A stretch of DNA of 11,421 nt from an uncultured Pseudomonadota bacterium (GCA_902767055.1 CACXFX010000002.1:1-11421), one strand, 5' to 3'; shown: positions 1 through 7,006, counted from the first letter of the stretch. Notes: a model not told the origin generated them from the sequence alone. Numbers and translations: made by a program.

Positions 1-128
1 TCGAACTCACGAAAAGTGAGTTTGACTACGAGCGAAAGCGAGACGAAAGTATCGCGGTCGGCTGAAAGCCGATGAGCGAAGTGAACGCGCAAACACGAAG
101 TGTTATGCAAAGTAGTCTCATAATCCGC
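1..128. repeat. Cluster of short GAA-loop hairpins, non-coding
   Basis: No convincing gene is visible. Three short perfect hairpins share a GAA or GAAAA loop: AACTCAC/GTGAGTT (4-10 with 16-22), TCGGCT/AGCCGA (58-63 with 67-72) and AACAC/GTGTT (92-96 with 100-104). Between them the sequence is rich in GCGAAAGCGAG-like words. Short open frames run in from the left edge but end within about 75 bases and are low-complexity, so they may be the tail of a gene lying outside the window or chance. I read this as an extragenic palindrome cluster. Its function is unknown. Confidence 0.4.
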
Positions 129-174
129 CCCATAGAAAAAAAGGCACCCTTTAGGGTGCTTTTTTTTCTATGGG
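129..174. terminator. Bidirectional intrinsic terminator after galU-like gene
   Basis: A 21-bp stem (129-149 with 154-174) encloses the loop TTTA. The core is GCACCC/GGGTGC, and the stem continues through an A7/T7 run to CCCATAG/CTATGGG. The single non-Watson-Crick pair is G143 with T160. The U-tract lies inside the extended stem on both strands, so it can act in both directions. It sits 28 bases beyond the galU-like stop codon (minus strand) and also closes off anything transcribed from the left. Confidence 0.85.
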
Positions 175-201
175 AGAATAGAGAAGACTCGAAGCGGCTA
201 T

Positions 202-1092
202 TTACGCGTCTAACTCTTCTAAGACTTCACGAGCATAGGTTCTTAAATCGGGGTGATTGATTAAGGACAGTTTCAGGTTTGCCTTTGCCAAATCTTTATT
301 CGTGCCGCAATCAAAACGCTCAGCCTTGCACAAAACGCCTGTCAGCGGTTCGCCCTTTTGTACCGCTAAATTAATGGCGTCTGTTAAATTAATTTCACCG
401 TTTGTGCCTTTTTTGACTTCAGGCAGTAGATCCATGACAATATTTGGTAAAATATAAGGGCCCATGCTGGCATAATTGGACGGAACTTTATCAAGCGGCG
501 GTTTTTCAATCAAGCCTTTGGCTCGGACAACGTCGCCATCACGCTCGGCATCAATCAGGGCGCCGTAGCGGACCATCTCTTCACGCCTACATTCCATAAT
601 ATTTTCAACAATACCGCCCGTTTGTTGATAGACCTCGACAAGTTGTTCTAAAATCGACGGGCCGTTGAAATTGAGGTAAACATCATCCGGCCACATCACA
701 ACAAAATTGCGTTTTTGAACAATATCCTTGGCCATTAAAATGGCGTGACCGTTGCCCAGAGGTTTATCCTGCAAAGCAAATGAAAATTTCATACCTTCGG
801 GGATAATGTCTTTTAAGACTTTGAGCAAATCAAGTTTGTTCTTTTCTTTTAGGTTTTGCTCTAAAAAAGGATAAGGTTTGTAATATTGTTCAAACATATG
901 TTTGCAAGATTGGTCGCTGTAGATAAATACAATCTCTTTAATACCGATTTTTTTGGCTGCATCAACGGCGTAGGCAATAATCGGGATATTATCTAGCGTT
1001 AAAAAACCTTTATGTAAAACTTTTGTAGCCGGTAAATTGCGAGTCGATAATCCGGCAACGGGTAAAATACAAACTTCTGGTTTGGCAAACAT
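202..1092 (-). CDS. galU: GalU-like UTP--glucose-1-phosphate uridylyltransferase
   Basis: This is a cytoplasmic nucleotidyltransferase that would make UDP-glucose from UTP and glucose-1-phosphate for envelope polysaccharides. The 296 residues match the usual GalU length. Visible motifs are the N-terminal nucleotide loop LPVAGLSTRNLPATK (10-24), LGNGHA (112-117), the metal-binding PDD (135-137), EKP (196-198), GEINLTDAI (232-240) and RFDCG (259-263). Several canonical positions differ: GLGTR reads GLSTR, the usual KEM after the loop reads KGF, and GRYIL reads GPYIL. The fold and reaction class are therefore firm, but the sugar or nucleotide preference could differ from textbook GalU. The start is supported by AGGAG (plus-strand 1099-1103) six bases upstream. 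The gene has its own promoter and ends at the strong terminator at 129-174. Confidence 0.85.
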   Translation of the reverse strand: MFAKPEVCILPVAGLSTRNLPATKVLHKGFLTLDNIPIIAYAVDAAKKIGIKEIVFIYSDQSCKHMFEQYYKPYPFLEQNLKEKNKLDLLKVLKDIIPEGMKFSFALQDKPLGNGHAILMAKDIVQKRNFVVMWPDDVYLNFNGPSILEQLVEVYQQTGGIVENIMECRREEMVRYGALIDAERDGDVVRAKGLIEKPPLDKVPSNYASMGPYILPNIVMDLLPEVKKGTNGEINLTDAINLAVQKGEPLTGVLCKAERFDCGTNKDLAKANLKLSLINHPDLRTYAREVLEELDA

Positions 1093-1131
1093 GAAAGACT
1101 CCTTTGAAAAAAAATAATCGTGTTTTTTTAT

Positions 1132-1159
1132 ATTATGGTTCTTTGATTTTAAATTGCAA
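1132..1159 (-). promoter_or_regulatory. Promoter of the galU-like gene
   Basis: Read on the minus strand, TTGCAA (1154-1159) and CATAAT (1132-1137) are separated by 16 bases. This places a start site near 1125 and gives a leader of about 30 bases to the ATG at 1092. It is a sigma-70-type prediction from sequence only. Confidence 0.5.
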
Positions 1160-1185
1160 CCATTTTATTTAAAAATGAAAAATGG
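1160..1185 (-). terminator. Weak hairpin after the lipoprotein gene
   Basis: CCATTTT (1160-1166) pairs with AAAATGG (1179-1185) around a 12-base loop, just past the stop of the upstream minus-strand operon. There is no G/C-rich core and no good U-tract, so it may only slow transcription, and galU may be partly cotranscribed. Confidence 0.25.
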
Positions 1186-1212
1186 GTAAACAGATTATTT
1201 TTATGCCAGGCT

Positions 1213-1677
1213 TTAACCGCGATAGTATTTTTCAAACGGTGTATCTTGGTTGACGTCTTGAGGTTTATAAATAAAGATGTTTGTAATTTCCGGAATGTCA
1301 TGGGTGCGGCGTGTATAGCCTCGTTTTTCCATGCAATTTTTGTATTTTCTCGGACTGGAATCGGTATCATCTCGAACGGAGTTGACCATAAGCGGTTGCG
1401 CGCCGGGATAAGGGATGTAACTTGCCCAAATACCTTTTTCGGAATGCCAATCCGCACGGATATCAATACGTTTTTCTTCACTGTAAAACCAGTTTTTGAT
1501 ATTCGGGATAAACTTAAAGTCTTCTGCCTCGCGCATACATTCCGAATGATCACGTGAAAATTTTTCTATCCCCGTGCGCGGTCTTTCCCAATGAAAAATG
1601 ACCTGTCCTTTGCCTTTTGAAAAAAAAGCGCAGGAGCAAAGGAGAAATGAAAGAATGACAATTGATATTTTTTTCAT
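1213..1677 (-). CDS. Small putative lipoprotein, unknown function
   Basis: The 154-residue protein has a lipoprotein signal: basic MKK, a hydrophobic stretch (4-13) and a lipobox L-C-S-C ending at C16. It is therefore predicted to be anchored to the outer or inner membrane facing the periplasm. The mature part is polar, with C47 in the sequence HSECMRE and C115 in YKNCMEKRGY. The C-M-x-x-(R/K)-G-Y pattern recurs in small proteobacterial lipoproteins of unknown function (family knowledge, not checked by search). The ATG lies one base after the fzlA stop, so it is probably translated from the same mRNA as the solute-binding protein and fzlA. I cannot assign a function; a role in the envelope or division is only suggested by the neighbour. 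Confidence 0.75.
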   Translation of the reverse strand: MKKISIVILSFLLCSCAFFSKGKGQVIFHWERPRTGIEKFSRDHSECMREAEDFKFIPNIKNWFYSEEKRIDIRADWHSEKGIWASYIPYPGAQPLMVNSVRDDTDSSPRKYKNCMEKRGYTRRTHDIPEITNIFIYKPQDVNQDTPFEKYYRG

Positions 1678-1678
1678 G

Positions 1679-2344
1679 TTAAAAATCCAAATTTTGATAA
1701 TTTTGAGAAGGGTAGATGCCTTTGACGGTATCTTTTAGAATTTCTTTGAAACTCGGGCGTGATTTGATGGTTGAATACCATAATTTTGCATTTTTGTAAC
1801 GCTCCCAATCAATGTCGCCGAGATAATCCAAAATCGATAAATGTGCCGCAGCCGTGATGTCCGCAAGAGAGATTTCGCTGCCGGCGAGATAATTGTTACG
1901 TTCGGCCAGCCAATCAATATATTCCATATGAAATTTTAAGTTGTTCATGCCGGCTTTTAAGATTTTTGAATCGGGAGATAGGCCGCTCTTGAAACGTTTG
2001 AAAACTTTTTCGCCGATAATGTATTGATAAACTTCTGTATAAAATTTTCGATCAAACCAATCGCACAGGCGCCTTATTTCGGCACGATGTTTGAAATCGC
2101 CGGTCAAAAGTTTCGGCTCGGGATAATTTTCTTCCAAATATTCCGTCACGGCATAATTTCCGGAAATAATGTTGCCGTCAAAGATAAAAACAGGCAAATC
2201 ACCGGCCGGATTAAGTTTTTTTAAATCAGCGGACATATTCCACGGCTCTTCTTGTCTTAAGACAAAGAGGACTTTTTTTTCAGCCAAAATAATCCGCGCT
2301 TTGCGTGATTGAGGAGATAATGTGTGATGAACGAGAAGAACCAT
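1679..2344 (-). CDS. fzlA: FzlA, GST-fold FtsZ-binding division protein
   Basis: FzlA is a cytoplasmic GST-like protein that binds FtsZ filaments and is linked to activation of septal wall synthesis in Caulobacter and relatives. The 221 residues show a thioredoxin-like N-terminal domain with SRKARIILAEK (13-23), LNPAGDLPVFI with the cis-proline at P51, and SGNYAVTEYLEENYPEP (61-77). The all-helical C-terminal domain contains WFDRKF (96-101), YLAGSEISLADI (152-163), LDYLGDIDW (172-180) and SRPSF (195-199). The last residues, NYQNLDF, match the conserved FzlA tail (typically HYADLDF), which ordinary glutathione transferases lack. The ATG overlaps the TAA of the solute-binding gene by one base (TAATG), indicating translational coupling. 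A generic GST is the alternative, but the tail and whole-length pattern favour FzlA. Confidence 0.87.
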   Translation of the reverse strand: MVLLVHHTLSPQSRKARIILAEKKVLFVLRQEEPWNMSADLKKLNPAGDLPVFIFDGNIISGNYAVTEYLEENYPEPKLLTGDFKHRAEIRRLCDWFDRKFYTEVYQYIIGEKVFKRFKSGLSPDSKILKAGMNNLKFHMEYIDWLAERNNYLAGSEISLADITAAAHLSILDYLGDIDWERYKNAKLWYSTIKSRPSFKEILKDTVKGIYPSQNYQNLDF

Positions 2345-3240
2345 TATTGTTGACCTTGTAGTAAAGCCTCATCGGCAGGGGTTAATTCGTTATTTGACGG
2401 GATATGCACATATTTTGGCGGTACAATACCGATTGTATCTTCTTGAGCCTTTTTTATCAATGATCTTAAGTCGGCATTCAATTGTTCTTTGAATGTCGGA
2501 TTATTGATGGCGCGAACCAAATGCGCGGTTAAAACGGCGCGACCGGGGAATGTTTTTGATATTCCGATAAAAAGCGGCATATTCCATAAAGCTTTTGAAG
2601 AAAAAGCAATATAATCCTTGAGGCCCGCCTGAAGAACTTGCATGTAACTGTAATAATATCCGCCGACGATGTAATCCACCTGACCGGTTAAAAGCTTTTC
2701 AAAGGCTTCGTCTGAGGACAAGACGGGTTTAATATTTAAGCGTGAGAAATTTTGTATCATAAAATCACTGAAATATTCTTTGCTGTTATAAATACCATTG
2801 AGCGATTTTAAATCGTCAACTTTTTTAATCATTGCTATTTTTTCAGGCAACATCATTAAATGAACGGGATTGTTAATAACAGCCGGAAAAATATATTCAA
2901 TGCCGTTGAAGGCCTCAGTGCTGTAATACATTCCCAAAAAAATATCGCAATTACCGAGTCTGACCTCAGAAAGAGCTTTTGTCGTATCTTCATAATTTTT
3001 ATACTTTAGAATATAGCCTTCTTCTGAGAGTGTTTTTTCAAGAACATTTTTTAAAACGGAAGTATTTTCCAAGACGTTGCGTTCATTGAGCTGTCTATAA
3101 CCGAAAGGAAAAAAGTCGACAAAAGTTGCAACCGAAACCTCCTGAGGCGCATTTTTTTTCTTGGACAGTATCGGTTCGGCCCAAACGTTGAATGCGTTAA
3201 GGCAAATAAAAGCAAAAATTATGCGCTGCAAAAACTTCAT
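2344..3240 (-). CDS. Periplasmic solute-binding protein, SBP_bac_3-like
   Basis: The 298-residue protein resembles the extracellular solute-binding family 3 (amino-acid type, two-lobed). A Sec signal peptide with a hydrophobic core (about 6-18) likely ends after A21 (NVWA|EP). The mature part starts with the typical first strand VSVATFVDFFPFGY. A mid-region carries LGNCDIFLGMYYS (the usual 'D-x-x-x-G' ligand-lobe stretch), and TGQVDYIVGGYY lies in the second lobe. No permease or ATPase gene is adjacent. It may serve a transporter encoded elsewhere or act as a sensor-type binding protein; the ligand cannot be predicted. It is the first gene of a tight minus-strand operon with fzlA and a lipoprotein. 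The ribosome site before the ATG is weak (AAGAGA). Downstream of residue 275 is a proline/polar tail. Confidence 0.75.
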   Translation of the reverse strand: MKFLQRIIFAFICLNAFNVWAEPILSKKKNAPQEVSVATFVDFFPFGYRQLNERNVLENTSVLKNVLEKTLSEEGYILKYKNYEDTTKALSEVRLGNCDIFLGMYYSTEAFNGIEYIFPAVINNPVHLMMLPEKIAMIKKVDDLKSLNGIYNSKEYFSDFMIQNFSRLNIKPVLSSDEAFEKLLTGQVDYIVGGYYYSYMQVLQAGLKDYIAFSSKALWNMPLFIGISKTFPGRAVLTAHLVRAINNPTFKEQLNADLRSLIKKAQEDTIGIVPPKYVHIPSNNELTPADEALLQGQQ

Positions 3241-3342
3241 TTTTTTCTCTTATAACAAATCGTATGTTTTATTTATAAACAAATTGTGTTAAAAAGATTT
3301 TAACTGATTGAAAAATTTATCAAAATTTGTTTTACTTGCGAT
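3241..3342. promoter_or_regulatory. Divergent intergenic promoter region
   Basis: This 102-base A/T-rich gap separates the minus-strand SBP operon from the plus-strand MinD-like operon. On the plus strand, TTGAAA (3308-3313) and TTTACT (3331-3336) are 17 bases apart. The predicted start site then falls on or next to the ATG at 3343, and no Shine-Dalgarno is visible before that ATG, which fits a leaderless mRNA. On the minus strand several A/T boxes could serve the SBP gene, but none stands out. Confidence 0.4.
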
Positions 3343-4113
3343 ATGCGGTCTTGTCAAAGAAATAATATTATTGCAGTGTGTGCCTCCACAAAAGGTGTCG
3401 GGGGTACTTGGTTTGTGTCTACACTAGGCCAGACGCTGAGCCTCAAGCACAGAAAAGTTTTGCTTTTTGATGCGGATGACGGGGCTGAAAATGTTGCTTT
3501 TATCCTCAATTTAAAAAATACGGATGCGTATGAAGATATGCTCAAAGGTGCATTGACGATGAATTTGGCAACGAGAGTTTATCCCAAAGGTCGTTTTGAT
3601 GTTGTATCTGCCAATCCGGGACAGGGAAAACTGAAATTATACCCCATCGGGCGTGCACAAATTTTAGCGCTGGATTTGAAGAATTTTGCCGGCTGTTACG
3701 ATGATGTTTTAATAGATTGTGCCGACGGAAATTGTGCTTTGCAAAATATCATGATTGCGACAGCTGCGCGAATTGTTTTAATTGTTACACCCTCAAAATC
3801 TGATTTAACGGGGGCTTACAGGCAATTGGAAAAAATCAAAAGAATAGCACCGAAAGCCGAAATTTTGGTTGTTGTTAATCGAGCGTTGAATTCAGCCGAA
3901 GGAGAACGTACTTTTTTAAGCCTTTCGGATGCGGCTCGAAAATTTATGAATATTGATATTCGGCTTTTGGGTGTTGTTAATCAAGACGGACGCATTAGGG
4001 ATTGTGCGTTTAATAAAACAACGCTTTTTGAAAGATATCCGAATTCGGAAAGTTTGCAAAGTGTTGCTTTAATGACAGATATCATACAAAAGGAAGAAAA
4101 AAATGATTTATGA
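3343..4113 (+). CDS. MinD/ParA-family protein with degenerate P-loop
   Basis: The 256 residues follow the deviant-Walker (SIMIBI) fold: strand IIAVCAS, a P-loop region STKGVGGTWF (about 15-24), Walker A' LLFDADDGAENV (about 40-51), the switch strand DDVLIDCADGN, LIVTPSKSDLTGAY, and VVVNRALNSAEG. It resembles the alphaproteobacterial MinD/FlhG-like proteins whose P-loop normally reads GKGGVGKTWF. Here the catalytic Walker lysine position is Gly, and the signature lysine is displaced by one residue. ATP binding or hydrolysis may thus be altered or lost. The frame is intact throughout, so this is not an obvious frameshift. The start has no Shine-Dalgarno and may be leaderless. The end overlaps the J-domain gene by 11 bases, implying a joint role, probably positioning or regulating a membrane complex. 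Its exact role is unknown. Confidence 0.8.
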   Translation: MRSCQRNNIIAVCASTKGVGGTWFVSTLGQTLSLKHRKVLLFDADDGAENVAFILNLKNTDAYEDMLKGALTMNLATRVYPKGRFDVVSANPGQGKLKLYPIGRAQILALDLKNFAGCYDDVLIDCADGNCALQNIMIATAARIVLIVTPSKSDLTGAYRQLEKIKRIAPKAEILVVVNRALNSAEGERTFLSLSDAARKFMNIDIRLLGVVNQDGRIRDCAFNKTTLFERYPNSESLQSVALMTDIIQKEEKNDL

Positions 4114-5227
4114 TGCTTTGGACTATTTTAAGCTTTTAGGCGCCGATGCCACCACAGGCGAGCAAGAGTTGAAGCAAAAGTATCGCCAGGCTGCTAAGTT
4201 TTGGCATCCGGATGTCAATAAAAGCCCTGAGGCTATTGAAAATTTTCAAAAACTATCAAAAGCTTTTGACCTCTTAAAAGATGAAAAATCAAAAATGATT
4301 TATATGATTTTGTCGTTGGTTTATGATAAAAATACTTTTGTTGATATGAAGGGGCTTAAAATATATCATGATGCCAAAGGAAACGAAACGCCGTTTTTGA
4401 GAGTTTTTCATATTCAAAAAATCAATCGGGGTAAGGTAGAAACTTTAGATTTAATCGGTACGTATGAAGATTGTATCGCATTTTTGAAAACAGCGGCATG
4501 GCACAATATTAAACACGGTTTGTTCAGTCCTTTGCTTTATAGGGTATTTAAGCATAATTTGTCGCAAATTCAGGTCAGCTCAAAAGATAATTTTAAGCTT
4601 TTGGTGCATAATGCGGCGGCCTTTTATCATGAGGGAAAGTTTAAAGCCGCTTATTTGTCGGCACTCGGCGCTTATGAACAGGCGAACACTGCTCAAAAAG
4701 AGGTTTTGGCGTTTTTTATGAAATCTTTGGGCGTAACGGATGTCAAAATCGAAAAATGGGATTTAAAGAAGATGCGTGCCGTCCAGTTAAAGCCTTTTTA
4801 TCGTATGTTGCAGTTTGCAGGCGGAATTTGTGTTTTGGCGGCAGTTATTCTTTTTGTTGATATTAAGGCTTCAAATGAGGCAAAAAAAGTCAACTATTAT
4901 CAGGAAGTTCATTTTTCATCCGGTGAGAATATGGCAGATGACAGAGTGGCTTCAAAAGTGTTTAATATTCCCGTGGATTTGAGTGATGATAAAATGCTTT
5001 ATCATATCACAGATGCGCAAAATATTATGTTTGGCCCGAGTGAAAAATATGATGTTTTGCAAAAAGCCAAAATCGGTCAGACCGTTCGTGTCACCGGATA
5101 TACGCCTGATGAGGTGTGGTATCGTGTGATGCTTGATAACGGGCAAATGGGTTTTGTAAAAAAACAGTATTTGAAACCGGGGGTGAAACTTGAAATACCG
5201 GCGTACAGTAAAATTATTGCACAATAG
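4103..5227 (+). CDS. J-domain / transmembrane / SH3-like membrane protein
   Basis: Three parts are visible in 374 residues. The N-terminal J domain (about 1-70) includes the Hsp70-activating tripeptide H35-P36-D37 in KFWHPDVNK. The middle (about 75-230) has no recognised domain; residues 162-210 look helical and TPR-like (NAAAFYHEGKFKAAYLSALG). One transmembrane segment (238-254, GGICVLAAVILFV core) is followed by a C-terminal bacterial SH3-like domain (about 300-357: MFGPSEKYDVL, KIGQTVRVTGY, VWYRVML, GFVKKQYL). With the J domain in the cytoplasm the SH3 domain would be periplasmic, where such domains often contact the cell wall. The start is supported by AGGA (4091-4094), eight bases upstream. 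The gene overlaps the MinD-like gene and lies 12 bases before tgt. It is not a standard DnaJ (no G/F or zinc region); the partner Hsp70 and purpose are unknown. Confidence 0.82.
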   Translation: MIYDALDYFKLLGADATTGEQELKQKYRQAAKFWHPDVNKSPEAIENFQKLSKAFDLLKDEKSKMIYMILSLVYDKNTFVDMKGLKIYHDAKGNETPFLRVFHIQKINRGKVETLDLIGTYEDCIAFLKTAAWHNIKHGLFSPLLYRVFKHNLSQIQVSSKDNFKLLVHNAAAFYHEGKFKAAYLSALGAYEQANTAQKEVLAFFMKSLGVTDVKIEKWDLKKMRAVQLKPFYRMLQFAGGICVLAAVILFVDIKASNEAKKVNYYQEVHFSSGENMADDRVASKVFNIPVDLSDDKMLYHITDAQNIMFGPSEKYDVLQKAKIGQTVRVTGYTPDEVWYRVMLDNGQMGFVKKQYLKPGVKLEIPAYSKIIAQ

Positions 5228-5239
5228 GAGAAAAATAAA

Positions 5240-6364
5240 GTGGCATTAAAATTTGAAATCTTAAAAAAAAGCGGAAAATCAAGGCTTGGCAAGCTTTATA
5301 CAAAACACGGCGAGGTGAATACGCCGGCGTTTATGCCGGTCGGAACTTGCGGTACGGTCAAAGCAATGATGCCGGAATCGGTGGCTTTGGCAGGAGCTGA
5401 GATTTTGCTTGGAAACACGTATCATTTAATGCTTCGTCCCGGTGCCGATTTAGTCGAAAAAATGGGCGGATTGCACAAATTTATGAATTGGGATAAACCG
5501 ATTTTAACCGATTCGGGCGGTTTTCAGGTTATGAGTTTGTCTTCGCTTCGAAAAATCAGTGAAGAAGGGGTAGAATTTAAGTCACACGTTGACGGCAAAA
5601 AGTTTTTTTTGAGTCCGGAAGAATCGATTAAAATTCAGCATAAGCTTGATTCAAATATCACAATGGCTTTTGATGAGTGTACGCCCTATCCGAGCCCTTA
5701 TGAAAAATGCGCTTCATCGATGAAATTGTCGATGCGTTGGGCAGAGCGCAGTAAAAAGGCTTTTGTTGATCGCAACGGGTACGGGATATTCGGCATTCAA
5801 CAAGGTAATGTATTTAAGGATTTGCGTGAACAATCGGCCGAGGCTTTAAGAAAAATCGGTTTTGACGGATATGCCATCGGCGGATTGGCTATCGGTGAGG
5901 GGCAGGAAAAAATGTTTGAAGTTTTGGATTATGCGCCTTCAATGCTCCCCGAAGACAAGCCTCGTTATTTGATGGGGGTCGGGCGGCCGGATGATATCGT
6001 CGGTGCCGTTCTTCGCGGCGTTGATATGTTTGACTGTGTGATGCCGACACGTTCGGGGCGTACGTCACAGGCTTTTACAAAATACGGGACGATTAATATT
6101 CGAAATGCACGGCACAGGCAAGATCCGCGGCCGTTGGAAGAAGGGTGTGATTGTCCGCTGTGCACGCATTATTCAAGAGCTTATATTCACCATTTGCAAA
6201 AATGTCAGGAGGTTTTGGCCGTGATGCTGCTTTCGTGGCATAATGTGCGCTATTATGAGCGTTTGATGCAGGGTATCAGAGAGGCTTTGGCAAAGGATAC
6301 GCTCGATGATTTTGTGTCTGAATTTTACGCTAATCAGCAAAAAGGCGATATCGAACCGCTTTAA
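5240..6364 (+). CDS. tgt: tRNA-guanine transglycosylase (Tgt)
   Basis: Tgt exchanges guanine-34 for preQ1 in tRNAs with GUN anticodons (Tyr, His, Asn, Asp), a step in queuosine synthesis. The 374 residues agree with the bacterial enzyme. Substrate-binding D91 lies in [11 protein letters not shown], the catalytic nucleophile D265 in MFDCVMPTR, the glycine-rich [11 protein letters not shown] at 211-221, and the zinc ligands C303, C305, C308 and H334 (CDCPLC and SWHNVRYYE). The start is GTG at 5240, chosen because AGGAG (5226-5230) lies nine bases upstream and the protein then begins like its family ([18 protein letters not shown]). It is the last gene of the MinD-like/J-domain/tgt run. queA is not in the window. 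All key residues are present, so it should be active. Confidence 0.97.
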   Translation: MALKFEILKKSGKSRLGKLYTKHGEVNTPAFMPVGTCGTVKAMMPESVALAGAEILLGNTYHLMLRPGADLVEKMGGLHKFMNWDKPILTDSGGFQVMSLSSLRKISEEGVEFKSHVDGKKFFLSPEESIKIQHKLDSNITMAFDECTPYPSPYEKCASSMKLSMRWAERSKKAFVDRNGYGIFGIQQGNVFKDLREQSAEALRKIGFDGYAIGGLAIGEGQEKMFEVLDYAPSMLPEDKPRYLMGVGRPDDIVGAVLRGVDMFDCVMPTRSGRTSQAFTKYGTINIRNARHRQDPRPLEEGCDCPLCTHYSRAYIHHLQKCQEVLAVMLLSWHNVRYYERLMQGIREALAKDTLDDFVSEFYANQQKGDIEPL

Positions 6365-6387
6365 ATCTTAAATTGAAATCATATTTT

Positions 6388-6420
6388 AAAAAAAGTTACC
6401 CGCCGGTGATGCCGACGGGT
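6388..6420 (-). terminator. Terminator of the RHH gene, shared with tgt
   Basis: On the minus strand a 9-bp stem (6412-6420 with 6398-6406, one U-G pair) with a five-base loop is followed, after AAC, by seven T (plus-strand A7 at 6388-6394). It lies between the convergent tgt and RHH genes. The minus direction has the U-tract; plus-strand transcripts from tgt meet the same hairpin without one. Confidence 0.8.
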
Positions 6421-6440
6421 TGCTCTTCTCAAGGCAAAAA

Positions 6441-6728
6441 TTATGAAATAGCCTCAAAAGTTTGGTAGATATCATTGAGTGGGTTTTGAGGCTTGGATTT
6501 AAGACCTGAGAATAAAGCAAGCTTTTGCATGTAGACCATCACAAAGAGTCTGACAAAAGAGGTGAGACCGCAATCTTTGTCTTTGTTGTCTTCAATCAAT
6601 TCCAAGAGTCTTTTGCGTTTGATGTTTTCACGTTTGCAGATGGCATCAAGAGCGCTCCATTCTTCATTGGCAAGGCGCATGCTTGTTTTTCTGTTGTAGA
6701 TTGAAACGACTTTATTTTTGAGTTTCAT
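6441..6728 (-). CDS. Small ribbon-helix-helix (RHH_4-like) protein
   Basis: The 95-residue protein carries the alphaproteobacterial ribbon-helix-helix pattern: a basic start and N-R-K-T-S-M-R-L (12-19, the DNA-contacting beta strand), NEEWSALDAICKRENI (21-36, first helix), RLLELIEDNK, then LTSFVRLFVMVYMQ (second helix). This resembles the RHH_4 family, usually written NRKTSxRLEPEFWxAL...SSALRVFVL. It is probably a dimeric DNA-binding regulator; targets are unknown and may include its own A/T-rich promoter region. The ATG at 6728 has AGGAG (plus-strand CTCCT 6739-6743) ten bases upstream. Past residue 75 is a short non-conserved tail. It stands alone between two terminators, so it is probably monocistronic. 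Confidence 0.8.
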   Translation of the reverse strand: MKLKNKVVSIYNRKTSMRLANEEWSALDAICKRENIKRKRLLELIEDNKDKDCGLTSFVRLFVMVYMQKLALFSGLKSKPQNPLNDIYQTFEAIS

Positions 6729-6743
6729 AATAAAAAATCTCCT

Positions 6744-7006
6744 AAATTAGAAAAAATGAATATGACAATATAGTTATAAAATATATATTGCTATATGCAA
6801 CTAAAAAATGAAAATGAATTAAAAAATTAATATTTAGTAGTTATTTTGTTATATATTTTTTATATTAACGTTTTGTTTTATATATAAAAATTTTTTTCAC
6901 TTAATAGTGTGTATAACTTTTAGTAGAAATATAAAATATTATATACTTTTGATAGAAATTAAAAGATAACGAATTATTTTACTATCATCCGATTCGCTAT
7001 TAATAT
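6744..7006. other. Extremely A/T-rich gene-free segment with direct repeat
   Basis: About 260 bases without a supportable gene, composed almost wholly of A and T, unlike the flanking genes. It contains a two-copy direct repeat, ACTTTTAGTAGAAAT (6916-6930) and ACTTTTGATAGAAAT (6945-6959), differing only in a swapped AG/GA and spaced 29 bases start to start. It also has the 14-base palindrome TTTTATATATAAAA (6876-6889) and one exact DnaA-box match, TGTGTATAA (6908-6916, TTATACACA on the minus strand). The RHH promoter lies at its left end. It could be an operator region, a curved or easily melted segment, or a degenerate origin-like site. One DnaA box is too little to call an origin. Confidence 0.5.
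6773..6800 (-). promoter_or_regulatory. Predicted promoter of the RHH gene
   Basis: On the minus strand TTGCAT (6795-6800) and TATAAC (6773-6778) are 16 bases apart. The start site would be near 6766, giving a leader of about 38 bases. The very high A/T content makes chance matches likely, which lowers confidence. Confidence 0.45.

Noticed and set aside
100..131. Possible tRNA-Met fragment (CTCATAATCCG resembles an anticodon arm)
   Set aside because: Only about ten bases match; there is no matching 5' stem half, D arm, T arm or acceptor stem.
1246..1557. Open frame of 103 codons on the plus strand
   Set aside because: It is antisense to the lipoprotein gene, which has a signal peptide and operon context; the antisense frame has neither.
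3343..4113. Frameshift or assembly error in the P-loop of the MinD-like gene
   Set aside because: The reading frame continues without a break through all later motifs, so a single indel cannot explain it; only point changes or a compensated change could.
6744..7006. Chromosomal or plasmid origin
   Set aside because: Only one DnaA box and two repeat copies; no dnaA, repA, hemE or parAB-type neighbours in the window.
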